From: Sphingobacteriia bacterium
GTDB taxonomy: Bacteria; Bacteroidota; Bacteroidia; Chitinophagales; Chitinophagaceae
Length of the DNA stretch: 64,000 nucleotides
NCBI GenBank assembly: GCA_004294135.1
Contig: RDZY01000008.1
Span: 67,001 to 131,000 of the forward strand
Direction of reading: 5' to 3'
Position 1 is the first letter of the stretch. Each line of letters opens with the position of its first letter. The notes below the pieces were generated by a model. The model saw only the letters and a list, made by a program, of their open reading frames with translations, did not search any database and was not told where the DNA came from. The position numbers and the translations under genes were made by a program. Below, piece by piece: positions 34,337 to 43,846 of the stretch.

Positions 34337-35248
34337 TTATGATTTGAAACCAAGATAAACACTATTAATTCCATTTGTAAAATTCCACCATATTGCCCTC
34401 CATAACTGGGTTATAAAACCAACCTGCCCATCTTTCCAATAACTAATCATATTTCTTGGCACTACTACACAAATAAAATACATATAAAAGAATAGCTTCG
34501 GTATAAGCGATGCATTTCTGCGGATAAAAAGCAATCGATTTCGATTCATATAATAGATTTTTAATGCACTTTGTTTACCAACAGAAATTGATTCTTTATG
34601 ATAAATAGTGGCTTTCATATTCACCCATACTTCCATCCCTGCTCGCTTAATACGGTCTGCCCAATCTAATTCTTCATAATAAAGAAAATAGTTTTCCGCC
34701 ATCGGCCCCACTTTGTCAATTGCCGCTTTTGTAAGCATCATTGCCGCACCATGAGCAAAGCCCGTTGGTCCTACTAAGTGATCATATTGGCCTTTATCTT
34801 GCTCAAACTGACCAATGCAACTATTTCTTGCAGTATAATAATTCATCTTCGTATAGCCCGCATACTGAAGCATATCAGGCTGTTCATAATATAAAAGCTT
34901 GGGCGAAATCATTCCAATTGCTGAATTTCTCTCCATTGTATTCACCAAAGTAGTTATTAAGTTTTTGGTAAATACCGTATCATTGTTTACAAAAAACAAA
35001 TAATCTCCGGTAGCCTTAGATAAACCCAAATTATTTCCACCGGCGAATCCCAAATTTTTCGGTGCCCGAATAAACTGTACACTTGAATATTTAACCTCCC
35101 ACGAGGGTATCGGATTAATAATACTATCATTGTCTACCACAATAATTTCTAAATTCGGATATTCATTCTCTGAGAAAATAGAGTCTAATAAAGCATCGGT
35201 AACGTGACTGTGATTGTAGTTTACCGTGACGATTGAAACAGTTTTCAT
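34337..35248 (-). CDS. Family 2 glycosyltransferase, rhamnosyltransferase-like
   Basis: The 303-aa enzyme has the GT2 start VSIVTVNYNHSHVTDALL, APKNLGFAGGNNLGLSKA (typical of WbbL-like rhamnosyltransferases), the DxD-type motif FFVNNDTVF and GFAHGAAMMLTKAAID with EELDWADRIKRAGM. It is soluble, with hydrophobic patches near the C-terminus. It should add one sugar from a nucleotide donor to a lipid-linked glycan; donor and acceptor are unknown. Confidence 0.87.
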   Translation of the reverse strand: MKTVSIVTVNYNHSHVTDALLDSIFSENEYPNLEIIVVDNDSIINPIPSWEVKYSSVQFIRAPKNLGFAGGNNLGLSKATGDYLFFVNNDTVFTKNLITTLVNTMERNSAIGMISPKLLYYEQPDMLQYAGYTKMNYYTARNSCIGQFEQDKGQYDHLVGPTGFAHGAAMMLTKAAIDKVGPMAENYFLYYEELDWADRIKRAGMEVWVNMKATIYHKESISVGKQSALKIYYMNRNRLLFIRRNASLIPKLFFYMYFICVVVPRNMISYWKDGQVGFITQLWRAIWWNFTNGINSVYLGFKS

Positions 35249-35315
35249 AACACTAAACAGGTGATTGATGCTGTAATTTATTTAAATTAGCACAGAAAGT
35301 AAAATTTAGCCCCAA

Positions 35316-35813
35316 ATGAAGAGAGAAAGAGCGTATAACACTACATTAGATAAGATATTTGCCGAATTACTAGCCGAACTAGAAAAGCAACCCATAAGCA
35401 GAAATAAAGCCATTGAATTAGAACGTAGGTTTCTTTCTACAATGAACAATGCTTATGGAGTAGAATCCGAAACAAATAAAAGTGTTCTTGATTCGGGCAA
35501 TTTAAACGAAGAAATTTCGCTAGACATGAACAAACTTTTAAGGGATAAGTCTTTGTTTACACTTAGTAGTATTCCACATAAAGTAACTAGTTGGGTTTTA
35601 ATATTGGTACTATCTTTTGTAGGTATTCTATTTATAACAGTAGGTTTTTTACTAATCATCACACCCGCTTCTGCAGAATTTGAAATTGCAACGCTTTTCT
35701 ACTTTAATGAATATGATGGATTTACTGTGATGGACTTGATTGCACTGATTATTGTTTTTATTGGAATCTATTTTTTTCTACGAGCATTTGTAGCAACAGA
35801 CAAAAGAGATTAA
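35316..35813 (+). CDS. Small membrane protein of unknown function
   Basis: The 165-aa protein has a charged N-terminal half with a helical, coiled-coil-like stretch (about 8-50) and two hydrophobic segments (about 92-115 and 138-158) separated by a short polar loop with aromatic and acidic residues. It ends VATDKRD. No family is recognised. It is on the opposite strand to its neighbours and convergent with the GT14 gene by 3 bases, so it is probably transcribed alone and sits inside the polysaccharide locus by position. Confidence 0.6.
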   Translation: MKRERAYNTTLDKIFAELLAELEKQPISRNKAIELERRFLSTMNNAYGVESETNKSVLDSGNLNEEISLDMNKLLRDKSLFTLSSIPHKVTSWVLILVLSFVGILFITVGFLLIITPASAEFEIATLFYFNEYDGFTVMDLIALIIVFIGIYFFLRAFVATDKRD

Positions 35814-35816
35814 TTA

Positions 35817-36677
35817 TTACGCTTCTTGCCAACCAATAGATTCATCTATCAATTTAAAAATATGCTGGTCTATATTTTGATCGAATTTTCTTGCGAAAAA
35901 ACAATCTGATTCATGTATCTTTTGAAAGTCTTCTGTGACTAATAATTTTGGATTTTTTTCTTTTTTTGACCAATCAATGTACCGCAAATTATTATTAATA
36001 ATAGATTGCCTATAATCGGAATTAAATAATAAAGTTTGGAAAATAATTTCATCAGGCGCCCAAGTCAATTTAAAAAACCGAGCTATAAATGGACTGGCTT
36101 CCATTTTAGCCAATATATATTCCATCTGTCTATAAGTAATGGTAAACCACTGTGATCGGCCGACTGGTACCATATTTTCAGGCATTTTTCGTTTAGGCAA
36201 TAGTTTATTAATAAAATATTGGATTTTATATTTCCCTGGGAAATCCCTAAAATTAGTAAGATGATATTCTTCTAAACGAGAAATTGCTTCTGTCCACTCT
36301 TTATTCACATCTAGGCAATGCATAAACGCTTTGCCAGCATGATTTTTAAGAAATTGGTGAAAATTTTTTATCGGTTGCAGAAGATAATCCTGCCCACTTA
36401 ATAAATTAATATAATCTACACCCAAACCAGCAGATTTTATTTCAGCAAACCCATTCAAGGTTGCTTGCACCATACTGTATGAAGCCCAAGTAATACTTAC
36501 TCTCTTTTTAATGAAATACACTTGCTTGTACCCAATAAAAACTTCAGTAAATACCCTTATATCGGCTTTTAGGTCTATATGTATAAAGTAGACCGCTTCT
36601 TCACAACACAACCTATCTACCAATCGTTTCAACTGTAGTGGTTCATGATGTGCAAGTATGAGGTGGGCTACTTTCAC
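35817..36677 (-). CDS. GT14-type (core-2/I-branching-like) glycosyltransferase
   Basis: The 286-aa protein has the start HLILAHHEPLQLKRLVDRL and FIHIDLKAD, then INLLSGQDYLLQPI and WAPDEIIFQTLL, which match the beta-1,6-N-acetylglucosaminyltransferase-like (Branch) family. The start codon is GTG at 36677, which overlaps the flippase stop codon (GTGA). Family members add a branching sugar without the DxD motif; the linkage here is unknown. Confidence 0.82.
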   Translation of the reverse strand: MKVAHLILAHHEPLQLKRLVDRLCCEEAVYFIHIDLKADIRVFTEVFIGYKQVYFIKKRVSITWASYSMVQATLNGFAEIKSAGLGVDYINLLSGQDYLLQPIKNFHQFLKNHAGKAFMHCLDVNKEWTEAISRLEEYHLTNFRDFPGKYKIQYFINKLLPKRKMPENMVPVGRSQWFTITYRQMEYILAKMEASPFIARFFKLTWAPDEIIFQTLLFNSDYRQSIINNNLRYIDWSKKEKNPKLLVTEDFQKIHESDCFFARKFDQNIDQHIFKLIDESIGWQEA

Positions 36678-38014
36678 GAAAATATTCTTTTGGAATTAAA
36701 TTGTCGAATAGTACTCCTAAGTTGAATATACCCCGACTTAAAAATATCTATTAGTTTAAAAGGAATAAACTTATTGAGTATATAATAGCCATAGAAGATT
36801 CCTACACAAAGCGGTAATACTGTGGCGATTGCCACCCCATAAAGGTTATCAAAAACGTAAATACCCACAAAGTCTCCAATTATATTCACCAAAAGCATCA
36901 ATGTAACTTTAATGAAATTAGCCTTAGGTTGATGTACAATATCTAGTGTTACTGCTATGAAACGATCAATTGGATAAAACACAGCAAAAACCATCATAAT
37001 TCTATATACATTGGCTGCTTCTGTTGCTGTATACTTTCCACCTCCCAATAATGAGATTGCTAAATCAGCAAACACAAATACGCCCAATGCAATCGGAATA
37101 AAAATAAGCGTGAGTGTACCTGCATATTTCTTTAAAATATACCCCACTTCAATTTTCTTGTCCCTATTAAATGCTTTTGCCAATGAAGACATTGCTGTGG
37201 CCAAAGTACTGCGAAGTGGTATTTCAATTATTTCCATCAACCTACCTGGCAAATTATAAATAGCAACTGCACTCGCTCCTAGCAGATAGCTAATAATAAA
37301 GGTATCAACACTTCTGAGCATATTGGCACTAATAGTTGTACCAACACTGTATTTGCCAAAATGATAAATTTCTAAAACAGTGGATTTTGAACGATAGAAA
37401 AAAGTTTTAATAGCTGTCCACCCAGTAAATAAACAAACAGCACTTGCCAAAATATTGGTCACCAAATTCACAATAAATAAAGTTTGCAAATGCATCTGGT
37501 CAACTAGAATTAGTAAAATAACGCCAACAATAAAACTGCCTTGACTGATGATACGTAATATCAGCAAGCGATCAAAACGTTGATCTGCTTGAAGTATCCA
37601 TGAAGCAATACTGGAAGGTAATGAGGCAATAAATGTGATGCCAAACCATTGTATAGTAAACAAAAGTGAGGAGTTACTAAAATAACCAACAAAAGGGGCA
37701 AATGCTAGATTTATTCCAGCAAGTACTAAGGTAATAAGAATCGCTAAAAACCAAACCGAACCCAACACTTCTTTAGCTCTGTTATTTTCTGTGCCAGTAT
37801 AAAATTTAATTAGTGCAACTTGCAAAAAACCAGTTCGGAATGTATCTAATAAAACATAAACTGTTTGATAAACTACCCACTGCCCAATATCTGCTACTGG
37901 TAAAGCCCTATATAAAATTGCCACTGTTATCATTGCAAGAACAGCCATTACACCATTGCCTGCAAGCGACATGAAATGCTTATTTTTAAGTTTTTCAATG
38001 GCTTTTTTTATCAT
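36674..38014 (-). CDS. Wzx-type oligosaccharide flippase
   Basis: The 446-aa protein has about 12 to 14 hydrophobic helices and the MOP/PST family pattern (MAVLAMITVAILYRALPVADIGQWVVYQ; a central ANMLRSVDTFIISYLLG). It should move lipid-linked repeat units across the inner membrane. It overlaps the GT8 gene by 20 bases at its start and the GT14 gene by 4 at its end, a tight operon. Confidence 0.85.
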   Translation of the reverse strand: MIKKAIEKLKNKHFMSLAGNGVMAVLAMITVAILYRALPVADIGQWVVYQTVYVLLDTFRTGFLQVALIKFYTGTENNRAKEVLGSVWFLAILITLVLAGINLAFAPFVGYFSNSSLLFTIQWFGITFIASLPSSIASWILQADQRFDRLLILRIISQGSFIVGVILLILVDQMHLQTLFIVNLVTNILASAVCLFTGWTAIKTFFYRSKSTVLEIYHFGKYSVGTTISANMLRSVDTFIISYLLGASAVAIYNLPGRLMEIIEIPLRSTLATAMSSLAKAFNRDKKIEVGYILKKYAGTLTLIFIPIALGVFVFADLAISLLGGGKYTATEAANVYRIMMVFAVFYPIDRFIAVTLDIVHQPKANFIKVTLMLLVNIIGDFVGIYVFDNLYGVAIATVLPLCVGIFYGYYILNKFIPFKLIDIFKSGYIQLRSTIRQFNSKRIFS

Positions 38015-38921
38015 AGAATACCTGTTTCAACTTTTGGGTAATTTTCATCAGTTTCGAAAAAACAATACTCAATTTTTGCTTGTATCGTTCCAACTCACTA
38101 ACGGCACCTAAATTATACCACTTGGTGTTTTTCAAATATCCGAAAAATAATTCCTTATACCGAGAATTTCCATTGTAGGAGCCAAATATAGGTTTCCGCC
38201 CTACAAAATGAACCAGAAATGGCCTTGGATCATCGCCACAACTAAAATAATTCCACCTTGGATCTAACTGCTTCCATTTTTCTGCAAGTACCACATTCAA
38301 ACCATATTGGTCGGGATAGTTAGCGTATTGTTTATTTTTACTAATGCATTCAAATACTTTTTTAGTAACCTCAAATGCACGCCAGCTTTGGATATCAATT
38401 AACAATAAACCAGTATTAAAATAAGGCAGATCGGGGGACAACCCAAGCATTTTATAATTTTTTATCCCGCCCCATGAATGTCCAAAACTAGTTACTCGTT
38501 GATCTTTCACCGCTGCAATAATACATTCCCCAAGATCAGTCTCAAAAATGGAAGAAACACTTTTCAAAACCACCATATCTACATCTAAGTAAAGTACTTT
38601 TTGAATTGAAGGATCTAAAATATACGGAATCAACAACCGCATATATATATTTTGCGGATATGAACTCCTATCAAGTGGGAGTTTAAACTTATTTAATAGA
38701 TCGTTGGAAAGGTGAACCCAGTCTATTTCAATACGACGAGCGTCTACACTATCCTCCATCTGTTTTTTTAGCTGCGGGGTTAGTTTCACTTCAATTATAT
38801 GAAAACAAATAAGGGCATCTTCCTCAAGCGTATATTCTAAAGACTTTATTAATGCAGCCAATAATACCATATAGTGCGCGTCTGTGGTAGCAACTATATG
38901 GTAAACTTTTTGCGGCAACAT
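37995..38921 (-). CDS. Family 8 glycosyltransferase
   Basis: The 308-aa protein has the GT8 hallmarks: YHIVATTDAHYMVLLAALIKSL at the start, the DxD metal site in VLYLDVDMVVLK (about 114-125), YFNTGLLLID and PDQYGLNVVL. Members such as LgtC use UDP-galactose or UDP-glucose and retain the anomeric configuration. The C-terminal basic helix may dock on the membrane. It overlaps the flippase gene by 20 bases. Confidence 0.88.
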   Translation of the reverse strand: MLPQKVYHIVATTDAHYMVLLAALIKSLEYTLEEDALICFHIIEVKLTPQLKKQMEDSVDARRIEIDWVHLSNDLLNKFKLPLDRSSYPQNIYMRLLIPYILDPSIQKVLYLDVDMVVLKSVSSIFETDLGECIIAAVKDQRVTSFGHSWGGIKNYKMLGLSPDLPYFNTGLLLIDIQSWRAFEVTKKVFECISKNKQYANYPDQYGLNVVLAEKWKQLDPRWNYFSCGDDPRPFLVHFVGRKPIFGSYNGNSRYKELFFGYLKNTKWYNLGAVSELERYKQKLSIVFSKLMKITQKLKQVFYDKKSH

Positions 38922-38990
38922 GAATTTTATTTTCTATTATGAAAGCTAACACTAAAAAATATTTTTATTGAAAATATTCTTACTCAATTT

Positions 38991-40184
38991 TCAACACACT
39001 GATAGAATTGCTTTGTAAATTTCTGAAACACTATTTTCCCAGGTATGTGTACTGGCAAATTTTTTCCGTTCATCGCTTTTAAAATCATCGTTTTCCAGCA
39101 TTGCCATTGTACACAACCTAATATAGTCGTGTACAGAAACCCCCAAATAGGTATATTCATTAAATACCGCTTCCATAAACGGGGTACTGGTAGCTACAAC
39201 AGGTTTTCCCATAGCTAAGTACTCATCAATTTTACGTGGATAGTTGCCAATAGTGACTTCACTTATAACTTGCGGATTTAAACAAATGTCAAAAGCGTGT
39301 ATATACGCAGGTAATTGAAGCGATGGCTTAGCACCTAAAAAGTAAACATTGGGTAATTGATGTAATTCACTTTTTAAGAACGCATCGTCTTCTGGACCTA
39401 CCAGCACTACACTCCATTCTGGTTTTGCTTTTGCTATTGAAATTAATAAATCTATATCCAGTCTTAGGCTTAACAATGCACCTATATAGCCGAGTCGAGG
39501 AAATGGAATATGCTTTATATCTTCAGGGGAATCATCTCCATTGAAATTAGCAAAAATTTCCATTTCGCACCCCTGCCCTACATAAAATGAGTGGGGATTA
39601 TATTGCTTACAATAATCTGACAAATAGGTAGAATTCGCAACACATACATCACTTTTGGCTATTAATAATGGTTCTAATTTTTCTCCGTGTTTTTTCCAGT
39701 AATCTACCGCTAACATATAATCCCTAGAATAATATACACTTGTTTTGGGAGATAGTAATTCTTTTAAATGAAAAGAACGAAATATATCATTGTCGTTAAA
39801 TAGAATTACATTTTTAAATCCAAGTTGATCTATGGCGTACCGAATATTTTTCGCAATTCTCTTATTATTTATCAAATTAAAATATTCAAATATTTTTTGA
39901 CTCCTTATCCAATTTATAGATTCGATAATATTTTTGGGGTATAGATTCCATAAATTATTTTCAATAAGAATAAGTGGCGACTCTAACCCTCTCGAAATAT
40001 TAATTCGCCTTTGAATTTTAGGGTCATTTTTTTGTTTGTACATTGAAAATCTATCTAAAGGGGCATTTACATATAATACCCGATTTTGCTTACTAAATTC
40101 AGCAGCAATATTTTTACAATTACTACCTATTTCAGTATCCCAAGGCTGCTGGCCTACAATTATGATGTCCCTATTGGTGATCAT
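38991..40184 (-). CDS. GT4-like glycosyltransferase (GT-B fold)
   Basis: The 397-aa protein starts with a Rossmann-like strand (DIIIVGQQPWDTEIGS) and has a C-terminal donor-binding domain: PRLGYIGALLSLRLDIDLL, VVLVGPE, VYFLGAKPSLQLPAYIHAFDICLNPQ and PRKIDEYLAMGKPVVATSTPF. This is the GT1/GT4 arrangement. Sugar and acceptor are unknown. Its start overlaps the polymerase stop (4 bases). Confidence 0.85.
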   Translation of the reverse strand: MITNRDIIIVGQQPWDTEIGSNCKNIAAEFSKQNRVLYVNAPLDRFSMYKQKNDPKIQRRINISRGLESPLILIENNLWNLYPKNIIESINWIRSQKIFEYFNLINNKRIAKNIRYAIDQLGFKNVILFNDNDIFRSFHLKELLSPKTSVYYSRDYMLAVDYWKKHGEKLEPLLIAKSDVCVANSTYLSDYCKQYNPHSFYVGQGCEMEIFANFNGDDSPEDIKHIPFPRLGYIGALLSLRLDIDLLISIAKAKPEWSVVLVGPEDDAFLKSELHQLPNVYFLGAKPSLQLPAYIHAFDICLNPQVISEVTIGNYPRKIDEYLAMGKPVVATSTPFMEAVFNEYTYLGVSVHDYIRLCTMAMLENDDFKSDERKKFASTHTWENSVSEIYKAILSVC

Positions 40185-41695
40185 ATTATTTTACTTTTAA
40201 GTTGTAATTGTTGTTCATCATCTATACGCCTTGTTACTACAATAAGCGCTGTAACCAAATAAAAATACACACTAGATGGAAGTTGCACAATAGCTTCCTG
40301 CGGATAATTACCAATATGTAATGAAAAGGCAATGAGTAGCATTGCGAGACAATAGGATTTTAATTCAGGATCTTTAATGGCAAAATAGTTAATAATACCA
40401 ACCCTTAAAATGGTAAACATAAAGCAGCAAAAAATAAATAACCCAAGCCAACCCAACTCTACTGCTACACGTACATAACCACTGTCTGGTGGAAAATTTG
40501 CTAGAAAGGAATTGGGCGCAAAACGCTGCCCCCATATTCCAGTTGAACCCAGTCCCCCTCCTATTGGGTGGCTTTGAATATATGGTTGAATTCTTTTTTG
40601 ATTTATTTTACGCACATTAAACGATGCATCATCTGAAGGTTTAAAAGCCGTTTGAAAACGATAGATTGTTGGATTAGAAGTCGGCATAAAAATAAGTACA
40701 ATCATACCAATTGCACCTATGATAGCAGCAGTCATTATTTGCTTATTGAATTTTAAGATTACCAACAATATCATTACAACTGGTGGCAATGCAAATGCCC
40801 CTCGCGTACCTGAATAAAGCATGGCCCACAAACAAATAATTGCACAAATTCCTAGAACAACTCTTTTATAAGTCTTTAAAGGGCCAGTCATCAAGCCAAT
40901 ACAGAGCAAACTACAGTTAACCATATTATAGGAAAAGGCTACAGGATCACTATAAATAGAAAACCTACGCCATTGACCTCCAATAAACAGGAGCTGCTCT
41001 AGATTTGGGTCAGAGTGTACAAAACGTTCTTCAAAGCCTGCAAAGCCAAAAAACTGTTGCTTCAGTCCATACAAAGCTCCAAATATGGACATGGTTAACC
41101 AGAGCTTTAAAATTATTTTTATAAAGTCTTTAGTCCTTATATTGTAAACAAAAATAAAATACATCAACATAATAACCGCTACTGACCGAATGGTGTAGAC
41201 CCAGGCTAGCCGAGATTCTGCTGCGGGGTTTATTACTTCAAGTAAGTTAAAAATAATCCATATTATAATCACAAGTGGAATAGGTCCCTTTATAAAACTC
41301 CAGTCGGTTTTTTGTTTTTGCTGAATAAAGAAACCCAGTATCAGAAATACTTCCATGGCGTCCATTAATGTACCCAATGGAAAATTGAGCCCCATTCGCA
41401 AAATCCACATAATCAAATTTGCGAGAAAAATAAAAATCAGTATCCCAAATTTTGGATAAACAGTTACCCCATAAATAAAGGGAAGTCCAACAATTATGGC
41501 AAGAAATAATACGCCAGGAATGAATCCATATTTTGAAATGGCAAAAGAGAAAAATAACGAACAAGCTAAAAGGAAAAAGAACCCACCAAATCCTGCTAAT
41601 TTTTTATTGAGAAAAAAATTCGACCATGCCCCCTTTGAAAATAAAAATTTACGAGGAGATACGCTAGCTGCTGGTATTTGAATCTCATTCTTCAT
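40181..41695 (-). CDS. Wzy-type O-antigen polymerase/ligase family protein
   Basis: The 504-aa protein has about 10 to 12 membrane helices and a long periplasmic loop between about residues 340 and 405 (ending NFPPDSGYVRVAVELGWLG), as in the Wzy_C (O-antigen ligase/polymerase) family. The Arg-rich and His residues (QSHPIGGGLGSTG) in the loop are typical. It should polymerise repeat units in the periplasm. It is the first gene after a 49-aa ORF that overlaps it by one base. Confidence 0.83.
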   Translation of the reverse strand: MKNEIQIPAASVSPRKFLFSKGAWSNFFLNKKLAGFGGFFFLLACSLFFSFAISKYGFIPGVLFLAIIVGLPFIYGVTVYPKFGILIFIFLANLIMWILRMGLNFPLGTLMDAMEVFLILGFFIQQKQKTDWSFIKGPIPLVIIIWIIFNLLEVINPAAESRLAWVYTIRSVAVIMLMYFIFVYNIRTKDFIKIILKLWLTMSIFGALYGLKQQFFGFAGFEERFVHSDPNLEQLLFIGGQWRRFSIYSDPVAFSYNMVNCSLLCIGLMTGPLKTYKRVVLGICAIICLWAMLYSGTRGAFALPPVVMILLVILKFNKQIMTAAIIGAIGMIVLIFMPTSNPTIYRFQTAFKPSDDASFNVRKINQKRIQPYIQSHPIGGGLGSTGIWGQRFAPNSFLANFPPDSGYVRVAVELGWLGLFIFCCFMFTILRVGIINYFAIKDPELKSYCLAMLLIAFSLHIGNYPQEAIVQLPSSVYFYLVTALIVVTRRIDDEQQLQLKSKII

Positions 41696-41844
41696 TAAAG
41701 GAATAATAATTTAAAAAAGAAATAAAATACAGTAACAAATGAAAATACAATAGCCGCCCAACGAGAAAATTTTTCTACTTGCTGGCGGTCATATATTTCT
41801 TGCTCCTTAATATTTCGTTTTGGTATGGTTGCATTTACTTTCAT
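41695..41844 (-). CDS. Very small membrane protein (49 aa) before the polymerase gene
   Basis: The ORF MKVNATIPKR... has a charged N-terminal half (RNIKEQEIYDRQQVEKFSRW) and one strongly hydrophobic C-terminal helix (about 30-49, Phe-rich). Its stop and the polymerase start share one base (TAATG), which favours real, coupled translation. It lies 13 bases after the FkbM gene. It could regulate the polymerase or the copolymerase; no family is recognised. Confidence 0.6.
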   Translation of the reverse strand: MKVNATIPKRNIKEQEIYDRQQVEKFSRWAAIVFSFVTVFYFFFKLLFL

Positions 41845-41857
41845 TTTATGCTATAGC

Positions 41858-42625
41858 TTATAAAGATAATACTCTTGGTAGAAAAAAATAATTTAGTGCA
41901 GCGCCTTCTTTATAATCCTCTAGCTGGTTATTAACCAATACTTTAACATCATAACCATACTTATTCATTAAGGTTATACACGCATACTTACGCTCATTTT
42001 CCCATAATTCTGCAAATACAATAGGTTGATACTTTGCAATTAATTTTACTGCACCTTCCAGCACAAATACTTCATAATTCTCTACATCAATTTTAATTCC
42101 CATTATTTTATTATTCCCATTATTAAGGGCCTGCAAATCTAGGGTAGACATAAAAACAGATTCTTCCAATACATGATCCATTACTGGTTCTCCATTGTAC
42201 ACTTCTCCCTTAATAAAACTGAACCCTTGCTTTTTTACTCCTCTCAATATTGGAGTAACCATCTGTATATTTTCAGCTTTATTGCCCAATGCTATTTGAT
42301 GGATTTTCACTCGCTTTAATTTAAAATAAGTGCATAATTTGGTCATTACCTCTGTATGAACTTTTACTGGCTCAAATGCCATTATAGTAATACCAGGCAA
42401 ATATTGTGAAAAAATAGCAGTTGTATAACCAATATTCGCTCCAGCATCTATAATAATACCATTCGCATTATTCCCTATTAAACCAATAAAATAGGCCAGT
42501 TCCTTATCTTGCTTTAAAAACCTATACTTGTAGACTTGATAGATTGCAAATAAAAAAAGATACTTTTTATATCCTAAAATAAGCTGCGCAACTCTCTGAA
42601 TAAAACTTTTTAAATAATCTGTCAT
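41858..42625 (-). CDS. FkbM-family methyltransferase
   Basis: The 255-aa protein has the FkbM domain: GIIIDAGANIGYTTAIFSQY (SAM-binding motif I, about 55-73), MAFEPVKVH and GIKIDVENYEVFVLEGA. It should add a methyl group to a hydroxyl on a sugar or linker of the glycan. It lies in the polysaccharide operon, 11 bases after a GT2 gene. Confidence 0.85.
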   Translation of the reverse strand: MTDYLKSFIQRVAQLILGYKKYLFLFAIYQVYKYRFLKQDKELAYFIGLIGNNANGIIIDAGANIGYTTAIFSQYLPGITIMAFEPVKVHTEVMTKLCTYFKLKRVKIHQIALGNKAENIQMVTPILRGVKKQGFSFIKGEVYNGEPVMDHVLEESVFMSTLDLQALNNGNNKIMGIKIDVENYEVFVLEGAVKLIAKYQPIVFAELWENERKYACITLMNKYGYDVKVLVNNQLEDYKEGAALNYFFLPRVLSL

Positions 42626-42636
42626 AATTCATTGCT

Positions 42637-43830
42637 TTATTCAGCTTTCTTTTCATCATGAAAATGCTTAGTGGCAATTGAATGCTTATTTGCATTTCTA
42701 ACTTTCAATAAAGATAAAACTTGAAAGAAGATAAACTTAGGAATGCCCCAAAGCGACTTATATATTTTAGGATTGGTTTTGTTCATTACCAATGAAAGTA
42801 TAAATCCAGCTATAAATAGCATAAAGCCAATCAACCAAATCATAGCTATAAATGGATTCAGAAAAATATTAATGACCATACAGAAAAAACCCAATATTAA
42901 AAATATAAACAAAGGTGGCCGAAGTAAGATCAGTCCAAATAACAACTGATTGAGGTTTCTTTTAAGGAGCCCTTTTCCAACAAGTCCAAATCCAAAAGAG
43001 AAATATTTAAACCATGTATTAATCCATCGAGCTCGTTGATTCACCAATTGATCGGATTTAGAAGTCTTTTCATCATTTACAATAGCACCTTGAGCAAAAG
43101 CTATTCTATACCCTCTATTCACAATTTCCTTTTGTAAAATTTTATCGAATCCAGCGCCCGTAATATCTTGGTGGGCTAAACAGGCTTTGTATAAACGGGT
43201 TGTAAAAGCCATTCCAGAGCCCGCTAAAGTTGCTGATGAACCCATTGCAAACAATACTTTTCCATCGTAAAAATGATAATAAATGTCTCTAGCTGCGTCT
43301 AGACAAGCATATAGTGTATCTAGGTTTTTTGCGTCTCGAAGCCCTTGTACAGCATAAAAACCTTGATCAAAACTACGGTTCAGCTCATTTAAAAAATTAG
43401 GGTCAACTAAATTATCACTATCAATAATAGCCAATCTTTCATGATTGCGCTTAAACCTGTTAATGGCATAGAAATGAGATCGAGTATTACTTGCTAATAC
43501 TTCTTCTGGTTGCAATACAATTACTCGCTCATCTTCAAAATGAAGATTTGTTACATCGCATTTATCCGCCACAATATAAACCAGATAATTATTATAGTTT
43601 AACTGCAAAATTGATGCTATTACACCTGATAACAAATCGGTCTGTTCATAAGCAGTCACAATAATTGCATAATCTGCTTCATTAGCAGAGTCCGTTGGAT
43701 AATGATTGGTAATTTGCTGGGATTTTACCAATAAATACCCAATAAGTAACAATATGGGAAGCACTAAATTATACCCAATCGCTATTTGCAGTATAATCCA
43801 GAAAGTATTAATTAGATTTTGTATCAGCAT
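42637..43830 (-). CDS. Membrane-bound family 2 glycosyltransferase
   Basis: The 397-aa protein has an N-terminal helix (about 10-32), a GT2 core with YAIIVTAYEQTDLL, AIIDSDNLVDPNF as the DxD-type site and ARWINTWFKYFSFGFG as the Q/RxxRW-like acceptor motif, then C-terminal helices (about 300-360). It is of the cellulose-synthase/Hyaluronan-synthase-like class, but shorter. It probably acts on the lipid-linked glycan in the inner membrane. Confidence 0.85.
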   Translation of the reverse strand: MLIQNLINTFWIILQIAIGYNLVLPILLLIGYLLVKSQQITNHYPTDSANEADYAIIVTAYEQTDLLSGVIASILQLNYNNYLVYIVADKCDVTNLHFEDERVIVLQPEEVLASNTRSHFYAINRFKRNHERLAIIDSDNLVDPNFLNELNRSFDQGFYAVQGLRDAKNLDTLYACLDAARDIYYHFYDGKVLFAMGSSATLAGSGMAFTTRLYKACLAHQDITGAGFDKILQKEIVNRGYRIAFAQGAIVNDEKTSKSDQLVNQRARWINTWFKYFSFGFGLVGKGLLKRNLNQLLFGLILLRPPLFIFLILGFFCMVINIFLNPFIAMIWLIGFMLFIAGFILSLVMNKTNPKIYKSLWGIPKFIFFQVLSLLKVRNANKHSIATKHFHDEKKAE

Positions 43831-43846
43831 AAAATAATATTATAAA

